DNA of 64,000 bases from Callipepla californica brunnescens (GCA_023055505.1 JALIRH010000001.1:99231034-99295033); one strand, 5' to 3'; positions 25,181 through 38,360 are shown, counted from the stretch's first letter. The notes: generated from the sequence alone by a model not told the origin. Translations and numbers: made by a program.

Positions 25181-28100
25181 GTGTCATATCTAAGAGCAGA
25201 AACTTGAATTTCTGGTTGCAAAGTCTGATACAGTACACCCTGTACAAAACAGGAACTACACACCACTTGAAATCGATTAACTTGATTTTTTCTTTAAAAA
25301 GCGCTCTTGAAAAACTGAGGTGGAATAGTATGTCAACTTGTCATAAGAAAGTGCCTAATGGCAAATGAGGAACAGGTTCTTATACTACACTTTCAAAAAG
25401 GGTATTTCTTCTCAAGACCTCTACAATTAGCTCAGCAACTTCTTCCAAGTCTCCAGTTTCTCACTATTCTCTAGTTGGTCTTCTGCAAAGGCTTTTCCCT
25501 GGGCTGTTTTGTGAGATTTATTGATATCTGCAAGTGGATTTTCTGTTGAATTAATTTGATGGCTATTAATTCTGTTATTTAACAAGTATGTGCAGATGTG
25601 CGTAGGGAATTTGGTCAGTTGTTTGCACACAAAAATCAGATATTTACCGATCTTTATTTACTCATATTAATCATGCAAAATGTTAATTCTAATTATGATA
25701 TTATGTGTAAGTTTAAATGTCAATAAATAAAAATGCATAATCAGAATTATATTAAATGATTGTGGTGACAGGAGATTAGAGAATTTAAATGGAAGACCTT
25801 TCCTCAGAGCTTTTCCTTTCTGAGTGATCTCTACATACACATTGCTGACTTAGACTGTGAACCAACGAATATGCATATGCTTCTCTTCCTTTATCTAAGA
25901 AAACTAAATTTCAGAAATTCAGCCTGTTTGTAGGTGTTCTCAGCAGTAAATATTCTGAGGGATAATTTTATTATGGAAACAATGATTTGATTTTGCATTT
26001 GTTTTTTTTTTAATGTACCACCAGCACTAAAAGATGTAGTACTACAGAACATAATAAGCATATTAACTTTAATATGTTAAATGGTTCTTTACTGTTTGAA
26101 TGCAGTTGTGTACTGTTTTCCTCCATTCTTGGCACTTGTTTCTGCCAGAACAATTCTTGTCTATGTACATATATAAAAGGCCACATATAACCATTCAGTA
26201 CAGAATTATTGTGTATAACAGGAGTATGGAAACTTTGCACCTGTCAGTTCTGGCTGATTTTCAAAACTGTGTGCAAGTGTCAAAAAAAAATGACCTGCCA
26301 GTCTGTGGTAGTGATTAAAGTCTCACTCAAGATCTTCAATGATTTTACAAAGGGCGTTTATCCTTGAAGGGTTATTTCTGTATGAATTTGTCCATCTCAG
26401 ACCTAGCATGTGAAAGAGTTACTGCCTGAATTAGGGGTAAAATGATAGCTCCAATGACAGTAGTACAGCACTGCCAATTTTGTGGCTAATTTGAAATCAC
26501 ACAGGGTAAAAGACTGGCCCTATTGAAATCAGTGTAACTTTTGTCATTGATTTTCAACCTAAATTATTTTGCTAAACTGGATGTCTCTACTGGTGACCAG
26601 TATTAGAATAGCCAGGTGTTTTTGCTTGTAACAATGCTTACTGAGGGGATAATGAACTTCTCAGAATTTTAATTACCTAGCTTACATGTCCAGACTAGAC
26701 TTACTAAATTCTGCATAGGTCACAGAATTTAGTGAGAAATAGGATCTGTGGTCCTGACAGGAGAGTGATTCAGAGTACCCCTGTTAACCTCTTGCTTCAA
26801 AGTGCCCTTAGAAAAACCCTGTTTTTCTCACTGCTTGTTGAATTCACAGGTTGCCTGGGATGATCACAGATCTCAGTTAGGTACTGAGTTTAGATCATAG
26901 AAATAGTATGCGTAGCCAGGTTACTTTGACTGTTTACTAGAGAACATTGTATCCATTAAGAGGTGAGCAAGTATGTCACTGCCCTTGCTTCAGTTAGAAA
27001 GTAGGATAAGTGAATTTTCTCAGTTAAGTTTGAGAAATTCATTGTTAAGAAAGAAAGTCCTGAAAGTGCTAAATGAAGGTTGGTATCTTCTTATCAACTA
27101 CATTTCTGAACTTAGCAGTCTGAAGAAAACCTTGGCATTAAGTTTAGTGGTACACTGAGAATCAGTGCTGGAGAGGTTGCCAGGGCTTATTGTTCTATTG
27201 TGCATAGAAGGCATTCCATTAAAACATTTTGGAGTATGTATTCATCATAAAGAAAAAGTCAGTTGTACTGGTTATACAGAATCCAAACACTCACCAAACA
27301 TGCCACTGATCTAAATGGTCCCACCTCACACGATGTGAGGTGCTCAGTTTGCTGCCCATACTGAGATCTCTTCAAGTTAGTGTGTCCAGAGGCATTTAAA
27401 ATCAGAATTCAACTCAAAACTCAAATATCTATGAATGCAATCTGTATTCTGTAGGAGGCATAACTTCTTGAACACCAACAGAGGCTTTCAAACACTGACA
27501 TTGTTTGGAACATCTAGGAATGCTCCATAAATGATAGTTAAGAACAACACATGTGGGACTTAACACTAAGTAATCCTCTTTTAGTTTCAGAAAGGGACAA
27601 ATCCATGAGTCTTGCATTCCTCTGTTCTGGGTAGGAGTTATGTATTTCCAAGAGCTACTAAATGTGGAGATACTGGGTAAAAACAAGCTTGGTATGAAGA
27701 GTGGAAAGGTCCATCCCCTTGGCAGAACTGAGACTATCTAACAGATTTCAAAATTTGAAAAATGGATCCTCCATGGAACTTGATCTTGAAGGTTAGTTAG
27801 AGCTCCTGCTCCTGAGCTCTAACTCTCACTCCTCCATGAGAAAGGGTTGGGGGGTTGTGATTTCTATTTTCATTTATTTTTGCTCATAGTAAGATGAATC
27901 TTTCCTGAGAACCTTCACTCAGATGTGAAAGAGTAAGCTACATTCATATTTAAAATATTAAATTGAGAATCTATGAGCTGAAAGAAATTACAAATTCTGG
28001 CCATTACTTCCTCCAAACCATGTTAGCTTACACAGGTTCTGTTTGGTTACAAGTTTTTAGATGCACATCTTTAACACGCAGTTTCCTTTGGCTGTCCTTT

Positions 28101-31100
28101 AGACTAGTCAGTTTTATGCCAACATATTTTCTCCATATATTAAGTGATATAAAATAAAATCAAGAAAAATCTTTTTTATAAGGAGAATACAGATTTTCAA
28201 ATTTATTGTAACTGTGGCTTAGACTTCAACTGTACTCTAGACATAAATACAAGAAATCATCTAAAGTATCTGCTTACAAGACATGCTGATTATACCTGAC
28301 TTGTTTTTCTATGTCACTGTGAAGACAAAGCAAATGCTGATTAAAGCAATTAAAACTTTCCTTTGTTTGCAGAAAGAGATGTATTCAGATACGGCTTTTT
28401 TCTTTGCAGACATCTTAATAAGCACCAGCAGATTGAAATGAAATCTGTCATCAGTTATATTTTCCTTTAGACTAACTGTCTACTTCACATACATATTAAG
28501 GAAGATTTGTTACCAAAGCTTCCTTATATGTTTTCTATTTGTTGTTGTAAAATGGTAAATGTTGAAATAACACTAGATCTATCAAACTGATAATATAATG
28601 CAATACATCTGACAGCTGAAGAGAGGAAAAAAAATGTAATGACTTACTTATATAGTATTTGGAGTAGTGCATTTTTTTGTTGTTATGGTTTTCTTCAAAA
28701 ACACAACTGTGCTGTTTGGGTGTCTGCCACCATGGAAGGATATAAAGAATTATTGTGGATAGAGGATTCAGCTTTTGCAGAATATAAATTAAATGCCGTG
28801 TAAATATAAACATCAATTAGGTTCTGTCACTTGTTAAATATTTATTTACTAAAATGATTTAAGCAGAAAAGCTTGCTGAGGAGAAAATTGTCTGCTTCTA
28901 TCTATACACTGCTGGTACCTCTTAGGAGCTTACTTTGTTTCTATTGTTTTGTTATTTATAATCTCTTATGTGTGGTTGCACTGGCTGCTGTTTCAAGCAG
29001 CTGAAAATTTAAGGTGCATTCCTCACCAGTGCTGAGTGGAATTAATCATGTAACTCCCATTAATACTAATGGGAATTAAGCAGATAAATACCTTCGTGCA
29101 TTAGTGGATAAGTAAGACTCCCATTTTCTAACGTGACATAGACTTCATCTGTGCAACCAGAACATGGTTGTACATAATAAGAGTAGTACAGTGCCTAAAT
29201 GCAAAGGGCAAAAATAAAATGTCTGAAATGTATTTATTCTTCTATTCTGATCATCTCATCAAAGTAAACTGTCAATAGCTTTCACAGGATGGTTAGTTTT
29301 ACACAAACTCATGGGGAAACATTTAGTGGCTTCATCTCTCTACACTCCTGGTTAGAAAGTATATGAAGAGTTAGTTATGACATTCAGTAGTCCCCCATTT
29401 CTCTCTCATATTAACAATGTTATTTAAAAATAGATTTTCTTTCACTCCTAAAGTGAAGTACATCATAATAAAGTAAGTACATCAGAATAAAGTCTCATGA
29501 AATAGAAATTATAGAATGAGTCATTTGTACCACTGAAATATCCACATCATCATTTTTCTTTCCCAAAAGAATAATTCTCTTACCCTCAATTTCTCTTTGT
29601 GCTATGCTGGATCCCATATTTATTTGACTGAAATGAGAATTATTTCAGTAAGAACTGAGCTATTCTTAAGAAATGTGTATAAAAATGCAGGAAAAAAAAT
29701 CTATTCCAGTTCTGGAAATACAGACTGATTGGAAGCAAACATGGTCTCACAATGAAACTTTCTGGTTTATGACTCAACTTTATTTCAGGCTGGGTTTAAT
29801 TGAGAGAATGCTTCCATCTTAGGTATAAAAATGAGTGAGATCAATTACACAGAAATAAGGCACTGAAAATTTCAAAACAAGCATTAAAGCATGAAATCTC
29901 ATGTGAGGAAAACCAGATCTTTGGAGCCATGCAGGCAAATCAAATTGATTAAGCTTTAATTGATTTCTAGACTAGGTTTATACCTCATCCTAGATTTACT
30001 CTCCGTAAGTTTAGTCAGATCTTCTTAAGTACAACTAATCATGTCCACAGAGAACCAAACTAATCAATACAAACCATACCAAATACCTTAAGAAGCCAAC
30101 CTTACAAGTGTCCAACAGCTAGGTGCCTAATTGGCATAAATACTAATTCCCAAAATTTCTTTTCACATCTCTATTTAAATTTTCAATAATGATAGCAATC
30201 ACAAAAACCATTTAAAAATTCTAATCAAATGCCTTCTCAGCGCATTCGTAAAATGAAATGCTGATGCAGCACATTCTATATAATTGAGATACACTTAAAC
30301 TTGGAAGTCCGCTTAATCAGGACGTCTCCCTGGGAACAATTTAAGTCCAATGATAGTTAATGGCAATGACTACTGCTTAATGGGGATGGTAATTCTGCTT
30401 AATTGAGATTTCTTTCAGTGATGTAGTAGTTCATAGCTGTACACTTTTAAATAACTGAGACTAATTTTGTTATGTTTTATGTTTTACTAAATGAATTTTA
30501 AGCAAATGTGATGAATTGCGTGGAATAATATTTGAAGAATGCTAGTAGCAAACAAGGCACTACAGAGTTTGAAAATCTATCTGTGGCAAAATATGTAAAA
30601 CAGAAGGACATATGCTATTCAATATTATGTCTGAAAATGGTAGTGTTAAAAGAAATGATAAATTTGGCCTATGTCATTTTTTTTTCTGTGAAATAACTAA
30701 AACAAATAATTTTAGTTGAAGAGAGTTCCAGAATTCAGTTTTGTACCTAAATCAGCGTCTTTTCAAGCCTACAGAGTCAAAAGACTGGGAAGCAAACACA
30801 ACCTAACTACAAAGCCATAGAAGTAAGCAAAAAGAAGATATCAGCCGATACTTCGTATCCACTGTGTGCTTATCATGGAGGGCAGGAGAAGAGATTCCTG
30901 AAGTGTCTTTGTGAATGTTTATAACAAAATTCTCTCTTAAGGTGTGGAAAAAGGCAGGAAGCAAAATGTTTACCATGCAGCTGTTCAGAGAAGGCTAGCA
31001 TGCAACCGATGGTCCACCTGAATAGTTGGAAAGGTAGAAAACCTCCGTAGTTGATTTTAGAGAGAGAAGATGTAGTTGAGGAGAGGGTCCAAATACTACT

Positions 31101-32025
31101 CAAGACTAGTCATATTTTTAACCAGTGGAATTCAGTGTTACATTTGTGGTTCCTAGTCTAGCAGCTGTGTGAAATTGGTGATAACTTGTGCGTATTTGAT
31201 CTCAAGTATGAAGTAAGTGAATTTTGAAAAGGCAGATCATTATCATTGTACAGATAGTTGTAAATGCTTAAGTAGACTACTACTTTGCACCTGTATTGAG
31301 AATGCCAAATTTTTCTGACTGTGGTATCCAGAGCGGCGTCTGGAATGTAAAACCTCATAAACTTCAATATGAGTGAGTAGGTTATTGTTGCATCAGCTCA
31401 GCCATACAATTAATTTTTAAATCAATTCAATGAAGTTCTGTTCAGTTTAATGAAGCAATAGGATATTATTATGAAAAGGAAAATTTAGGAGGACATAATG
31501 CTGAAAGAGGGCTTCTCTTCTGGATAGCATTTGGACTCCAGCATTGCAGGAGGTTTTTCTGACTTTTTAAAAAAGTACTTTTCTACAGTGGATTCTGCAT
31601 AGTGAAGAAACACTGCACAAATGTGACTAATAATAGGAATTTTCATCAGCTTTATATTAACATAACTTTTTAAAATCATTTGAGTAAATATAGCGCTTTT
31701 ATATCTCTAGAATTGTGTGGCTAAGGAAGTAATAGCTCTGTCTCATTTCACAGTACAGTTTACCTATAGGTCTGCAAATGGTGCCCCTTCTCATCTTCAC
31801 CCTCTTTTCCATTCCTTGCTCTGTCCTATGCTGAGACTGCAGGTCATGCAAAATTTAGTGTGGTAGTTTTATGATGTGCAGAATGACAAAGAAATGTGCT
31901 GTGGACTTTAAAAATGTGAAAACTGAAGCATTTTTTGCTTAATAATACAATTCCGCTGTTTCCTATTTGATAGCTGCAACACAAACTCTCTGAGGTGGAA
32001 TTTAAATTACAATCATCTTTCAAGG
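25181..32025. other. Unique AT-rich non-coding DNA
   Basis: Nearly 7 kb with no gene I can support. The only structure I noticed is a set of GCTTAAT repeats at about 30275-30415, listed separately. Confidence 0.5.
30275..30415. repeat. Cluster of degenerate GCTTAAT-type repeats
   Basis: GCTTAAT occurs at 30311, 30374 and 30397, each followed by a G/A-rich step (CAGGACG, GGGGATGG, TGAGATTT). A related ATTGAGATACACTTAAAC lies just before, at about 30281. The spacing (63 then 23 bp) is irregular. This could be the remains of an old DNA-transposon end or a decayed minisatellite. I do not recognise the family. Confidence 0.35.
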
Positions 32026-32208
32026 TGTCATGGTTTTATGATTTTTGGTACTGGTATTCCACATCATAACATCATGTATTGCATTAAGAGTTAAAGAGCT
32101 AATGCTCCAGCTGCATGCTGGGTATACCTGACCGGGAATCGAACCCGGGCCGCGGCAGTGAGAGCGCCGGCTCCTAACCACTAGACCATGTGTCATAAAA
32201 CCATGACA
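32026..32208 (+). mobile_element. LTR-ended chimeric insertion carrying a tRNA-Glu copy
   Basis: A 183-bp element begins TGTCATGG, ends CCATGACA, and is flanked by the 5-bp direct repeat CAAGG (32021-32025, 32209-32213), the hallmark of retroviral-type integration. Three parts are visible. First, 32026 to about 32126 matches the first roughly 110 bases of the solo LTR at 49086. Second, 32127-32188 is the complement of a tRNA-Glu(CTC), starting at CCTGACCGGGAATCGAACCC. Third, 32189-32208 holds TCATAAAACCATGACA, the exact inverse of the first 16 bases. A normal LTR has only a 4-5 base inverted end, so the 16-bp terminal inversion and the tRNA are abnormal. No coding capacity is present. It may be a one-off aberrant integrant or a member of a short non-autonomous family; copy number in the genome would decide. 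Confidence 0.85.
32127..32188 (-). pseudogene. tRNA-Glu(CTC)-derived sequence, 5' end missing
   Basis: On the minus strand this reads from tRNA position 8 (TGGTCTAGTGGTTAGG) to the start of the 3' acceptor strand (CCCGGTCAGG). The A box TGGTCTAGTGG and B box GGTTCGATTCC are both intact. The anticodon arm CGGCG-CTCTCAC-TGCCG still pairs, with one G-T wobble, and shows a CTC anticodon. The first seven bases of the acceptor stem are replaced by the inverted LTR tip and do not pair with the 3' strand, and the GGGAA end is absent. It is therefore not a working tRNA gene. It lies inside the LTR-ended element and appears to derive from the retroelement's tRNA primer. Confidence 0.85.
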
Positions 32209-35200
32209 CAAGGATACAAAAATCCTGAATAATCTGTAGCAAATCAACAACTTCCATATCATCAGCAAAGGAAGACAGTTCGGACTTGTTGAACCCTAGT
32301 TATTATAGGCTTGAACAACTCCTGATATAGAAGAGAGATATGCATGATTATGCAGGCAAGCACAAGTTAAGTAAGGCTGACTCCTGCTCACTGCAAATCT
32401 AATTGACAATTTTGTTGCCCTTCTCTGGCTATTTAAGAAGAGTAGTGAGGTCAATGGTAATGACATGTCTCATGGTTGGAAAATGCCACCCACTTGGTTT
32501 CGTTTTACAAGGCATTGATTTCAAACTTCTAACCTCAGCTTTGTTGAAGAAAAGAAGATTTTAAAGAGCCTTGCTGAGTTAATTTTCTGCTTGTGAAAGG
32601 TGACTCTGCCTGACAAGTGCAGAGACTGAAATATTCTGTTTTCACAGAGAAGGTGTAGTATTCTTCCTTTTTGAATAATGCTAGGTGTTCAGTGTCTTCT
32701 TCCTCATATTTATCTATGTACTTCAACCTTGATCTTTTGAGACCCCTAGATTCCTAGGCTGAGCAATTCAGTACCTTAACTATTTCCAGAAACTTACAAA
32801 TAGTGCCCTAATTACATTAAACAAGATTGTCAATGGATTTTTAACACTTCTCATTTTGTGAAGACAAAATTTATTTTCTTGTTGTACCATATTATGATTA
32901 ATAAAAGCAAACCAGAAATAGAATTAGGATAAAAAAATATGCAGCAAAGACTTCCATCTCTGTAAAGAATTGTCAGAAATTATTTGCTTGAACGAACGAG
33001 TCTCCCCTTGTCCTAGAAGCCAGAAAATTTTCTTGAATTCATATAGTATAAAATATTTTATATTAAGCGAAAAAGAGATTCAAACAAAAAGTTTTTCTGA
33101 TACCAAAAAGATCAGTAACAAAATATGTCAGTTACTCTTCAGCCACTAGTAAGACTTTCTGAATAATATTCATTAACTTATTTCTGTATACAATTAATAA
33201 TATTTATAAGCAATAAGTTTACTATTTTATGTCTTTAGAGGAATGGATTATTCCTGGTGTGATGAAACTAGACACATGATTATGAATGGCATAAATGAAT
33301 TTGTTTGCTATCTAGTATACATGAAGAAGATAAAACATATTTTAATTTTTCTTTATTCACAATACAATGAAGAAAGAGGTTAAACCTTAACACTTCATTT
33401 GATATCTTAACCCAGAATAACCATGGAGTAACTGCCTACAGAGATATGATAGCTTCAAAGTACCCCTCCCACAGTAAGGTCAGACTTTTTTGGTTCCGTG
33501 TATTGACACTTTGGATTCAGCTGGCACACTTCAAGGCTGGTTAAATTTCTATAATAAGAACCTGTTTTTCATCACTATCTGAATAACTGGCTATCTGAAA
33601 TTATAGTATTGCCCTTTAAAGAGAGCTAGATAGATTGTGAATAGAGGTGACAGAATCTTATAAAAGTATATCTTTTACACATATTTACCAATTTAGAACT
33701 GTTTTGTTGAAGGTGGCATTTAGCTCCCAATTGTACACCTACATTTAGGTGTGCAAAGACAACTGGTTATGTGTTGGCAAGTTGTCTGCCAAGGCAATTG
33801 ATGGAATTTAGCATGTGGCCAGCTGTAAAGGCTCAATTTGTTTGGACAAACATAACTGTCTAGTAGTATCTAAGATGCTTGAGACTGAGACAGACACATC
33901 AGATAAGACAAAAAATCTTTCTTATCTTATTTCACATAAGGAAACTGGGACCTCCAGATGATTGAATGTACTGTTGTCCAGTGCTGTGGAGATGTAAAAG
34001 TTTTGTACAACCAAATCAACTTGAACAGTACATGAAATAATGTATGTTGTAATACACCAGACATGGAAAATGAGAGAACTGGATTCATTTTGCTCAGTGA
34101 ACATATAGCAGGGCTGAATTTTGCACTAGATCTAGAACTGTAAAATGAATCTGGTCTGGGCAATAAATGAAAGGAAACCTGTGGTAGATCCACCCATTTT
34201 CTTGCTCTGTCATGTAGGTCTGTGATCTCCAAATGGGCGTAGTTAATGCACATGGTCAACAGAAGAAATTTAACAGAATGAGAAATATACATGTCATAAG
34301 GAAGATTTGCTCACGGACTGCTAAAGGACCCCAGCTCTGCTTTGGGTTTAGAAGTGATAAAGACATAATAATACAGCATGGAAGGTGGACTAAAAGTATC
34401 CTGGTTGGAAACCTCTTCTGTGTATTCCACTGGGAAGTATACTCTGCCCTCACCAAAGACTTTGGATCCTTACAGAATAAGCTATCACCTGCACAAGAAT
34501 TTGAGGATTAGTTACAAAGTCTTGGATAGTGAGGTTGCAGGGAGATAAACACAGGAGTTTATACAGTGGACTAACTCCTTATTAAATCATTTATCTGTAT
34601 ATATCTCCATATACCTGGAGCATATTTGTAGGTGCAAATAAATTCATATTTATTAATTCATAATTCATATTACTAAACATACTTCCAAGATTTCCTGAAT
34701 AGAGCGCTTAACTTCACTTCTTGCTTTTCAATTTTAGCATTGTTAAAAAATATATAAATGACAGACAAGGTTTGTTTTGGTGCTTAACTCTGATGAAGTT
34801 AGTCACTTAGGTGTACTGGATAAAATAACATTTAATTGAAAGACAACTCAGAATGCAGAAATGCCCATAAGCACCTAGGAAAATGTAGTTGCTTCCATAG
34901 ATACTTGACAGGTGAGGAGAGGTTATCCTATTATTCTGTAGAACAGTAGAATACTCATTTTATATCTGCAGTTTCACCAACTCTTACTGTAACTAAAGTC
35001 CCAGCCCTGAAGTCATCTGAATGTGTTCAGATTCGATTTTGAATGGTAAAAGTAACTTCCTAGTATTACAATTAAAAGTAAATCTTGAAAACAAAAACTT
35101 TAAAGACCTGAAAAGAAAGCAAAGAGATAAAATTATATATTTGTTTGTGTATATGTGTGTGTATGCACATAGATACATACTTCTATCTTATCAGTTATTA

Positions 35201-37824
35201 AGATTATCTTTGTTTTCCTCAAGGTCATAGCTCACAACCTTTTACAGTGTTATTTGGTAAATCTGTGTCTATCAATTTCTGGTGCGTAGCTACAAATATA
35301 TATATATGTATAAATGACTGATGAATGTACTTCAACACATCTAATAGTTAAATATTTACCTTAAGCACACTGTGACATTCATTCTCCAAATTGCAGGTTC
35401 CCATTGTGGTATAGAGATATGGTTTTGGTGTACTGATGTGAACATCAAAACCTGTAGGACTGGCTGTATTATAAAAATAAGCTAGTTTAAAGTCTCACCG
35501 AACTTCAGCAAATAAAACCTAGGCTGTGCATTTACTAAAATGAAAAATATATAGTCTACACACATTATTTTATTGTTTAAATGGTTCTCATTCATGTTTC
35601 ATTTCAATAATATTTCCCCAGCTTGTAAAGCTTATGTTACATAGAGCTCCTCTTTAAATTCACAATGCATAAAACTGCCAGGTGGCCTAATAACAGAGTG
35701 CATTAACAGATTGAACTATAAATCAGATGGTTGTGTTCATATACTGTAAAAACACCACCATTTTCTTTCAGATCTGAGTTTGTACACAGATTTCTCAGAG
35801 AGTGTGATTGCTCTCAAACATTAAAAAAGCCCACATAGCTAAATTTTCACATTAAGATTGATTTTATATTTCAAACATAAAATTGTTCTCTTCAATCCTA
35901 CCAGAAAATGGAAAATGTGCACAAATATGTCATACACTGTGACAGAAATGGAAAAAAAACCTGAGTTTGAATATAATCTGTTTTCACTGATTCCATGGTA
36001 AGAATGTGACTCCAAATTGAAAGTACAATTTTCAGTCTTTGTTAGCACTAAAAAATTCATGACCTAGAATAATTAAACCCATTCAAAACTAAACAACAAT
36101 CATAGATTAAGATCATTCCTGTGAAGGTTATCTGTTAGTAGGTTCTGATTAATGCCTTGTCTGATCTCCTAACATAAACATTTCAGTGAGATTCACTTCT
36201 CTTTCTTGTACTAAAACATAGTGAATTTAGTTCCACAGAACTAGCAACAACAGAAATTCTGAAATATTCCTTTTATACACTCAATATTTTATTTTGTCAT
36301 GAGTGAGAAAAACTGACTGACTCTGAAAAAGGCTAAAATTAACTTTTAGAAATCTTTAGAAATAGGAAGGGATCTAATCTGTATATCTGTATATATTCAT
36401 ATCTCCTACCCACATTTATGTAAAAATGTCTTTTAAAGCCAAAGTAATATTTTTCTGATATTTTTGGGTTTTGGAATAGTAAAAGTGATGAATGAAAATT
36501 ATCAGTTTGAGTACATAAGATCATGTGGTAGTTCACATTCAAAGTGATTTCAGGAAGTCTTTTAGTTCAGTTTTCTGCTCAAGACAAGGTCAGCTGTGAT
36601 AAGCTCAAAATAGATCACTCAGCTTTTTATGCAGTTTGGTTGGCTTTAAGACACTGGATACTTCTAACACTGTCTATTTCTCAGCAATTACTGTTATTAT
36701 TGCTATTAGTACAATATATGCACAATACATTTGTGACTAAGGAATTAAGCAGGATTGTTGCAACCACTTAGCAAAAGAATAAAATTGAAAATCACATCTC
36801 AAGTAAAGGAAGGTAAGATCAGGAAAAAAAAAAAGTAGAAATGTTAATTAATAAATGGTTTGCATCCATGTTACAAGATATGTGAGATATCTCCTTTAAT
36901 AGGAAATATTTAGAAAAATGAAGAAATAAGTCTCATTTTGTAAAAGAAAATGTTTTTCACTATGTGAAAAAGAAATGTCAGATTGATACCCCAGAGGTAC
37001 TCATCAATCAGAAATTTACCAGAAGTAGAGTGCCAGATAATAAGTAATGGCTATTGAAATAATAATTAAACAGAATAGTTGTTCAGGATGTCAAGATAGA
37101 GTCTAATTTTTTCCTCTGTGTTCAGGGGCTATATGCTTGTAAAAGATATAGCAAATGCTGAGTACAAATGCAAAAAAATCAACAGTGATGGATTTTAGGG
37201 AAGTATGTCCTATGGCTTTTTAATGCTTAAGTTTTTTGTTCGTGATCTCCAGATCAAAGTGATAAAATTTTAAAAATACTCTACTTAAGAACAGTTTCTT
37301 TTTTGATAGTGTTAAATTGCTTAAGTTCTACAACTTCCAGTGTTAATCTGGGGTTTCAGGTTTCTTATATAACATGAAAAACAAAAAATAATTTAAGACA
37401 GGAAATTTTTTGAAAATCACTGACAAGTTTAGTCCCTGTTTGAAGAGTATCCAGTACAATGTATTTTGATAACCTCTGAAATGCTACTTCAAGTTTTTCA
37501 GATTTTTTTTCCTTGAGGATATTTACATTTCACAATGTCAAATGTGTATTGTGAGGAAAACATGGAATCAACCCTATAAAACAATGTTGAAATACTTTTA
37601 TTAATGATCATAATGGTAAAAGATATTCTACAGAAAAAGGAAGTTCATATCTGCTCATCTTCATGTCAAATCAAGCTTAGGATTCAACTCACTTCACCTT
37701 AGACATCTGAAGAATATAATCTCAAGATACACAATAAAATAACTTATCTTCTTAGTTCACTCCTGGTTTTCAGTTTCCTGGATATTCACTCTTGAATTTT
37801 TTTTCCCACTCTCTTACTCTGCCC
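32209..37824. other. Unique AT-rich non-coding DNA
   Basis: No gene, RNA gene or transposon is supported. Short TA-rich runs (about 35299-35312) and a TG-rich patch (about 35140-35165) are simple sequence. Open frames at 33922-34511 overlap on both strands and have no motif. Confidence 0.5.
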
Positions 37825-38360
37825 TTGTTAGGCCCCATCTGGTGTACTGCATTTGTGCTTGAGGTCCCCAGCAAAAGAAATATATGGAGCTGTTGGAGTG
37901 GGTCCAGAGGAGGGCCACAAAGATGATCAGAGGGCTGGAGCACCTCTCTTATGAAGAAAGACTGAGGGTCTGGGGCTTGTCCAGTCTGCAGAAGGGAAGA
38001 ATCTGGGTAGACACCATGGCAATCTTCCAGTGCTTAAGGGGAGCTTATAAGCAGGAAGGAGACTTTTTACACAGGTAGATTTTGATAGAGAACAAGAGGG
38101 AAAGGTTTTAAACTAAAAGAAGGGAAATCTGTATTAGATATTTGGAGGAAATTTTTTATTCAGAGACAAGGGAGGCTGTTGGAATAGGTTGCCCAGAGAA
38201 GCTGTGGATGTCCCATCCCTGGAGGCTTTCAAGGCTAGGCTGGATGGGGCCTTGAGCAGCCTGATCTAGAGGTTGGCAACCTTGCCCATGGCACGGGAGT
38301 TGGAACCAGATGATCTTCGACTCAGCCCAACTTTCCAACCTGAGCCATTTTATGATTCCA
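37825..38360 (+). mobile_element. CR1 LINE, 5'-truncated
   Basis: A plus-strand CR1 3' portion. The ORF2 C-terminal reading includes [20 protein letters not shown] and [17 protein letters not shown] (37884-38078). It is followed by the 3' UTR (GGTTGCCCAGAGAAGC, GGATGGGGCCTTGAGCAGCC) and a degraded 3' end CCAACCTGAGCCATTTTATGATTCC. It starts near CTTACTCTGCCCTTGTTAGGCC. Frameshifts and truncation show it is dead. Confidence 0.92.

Noticed and set aside
32127..32188. Functional tRNA-Glu gene
   Set aside because: The first seven acceptor-stem bases and the 3' GGGAA are missing, and the sequence is enclosed by LTR-type ends.
32020..32268. 82-codon minus-strand frame containing GLVVRSRRSHCRGPGSIPGQ
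   Set aside because: This is the well-known artefact peptide produced by translating tRNA-derived sequence; it is not a gene.
34233..34511. 92-codon plus-strand open frame
   Set aside because: No motif; a comparable frame is open on the other strand over the same bases.
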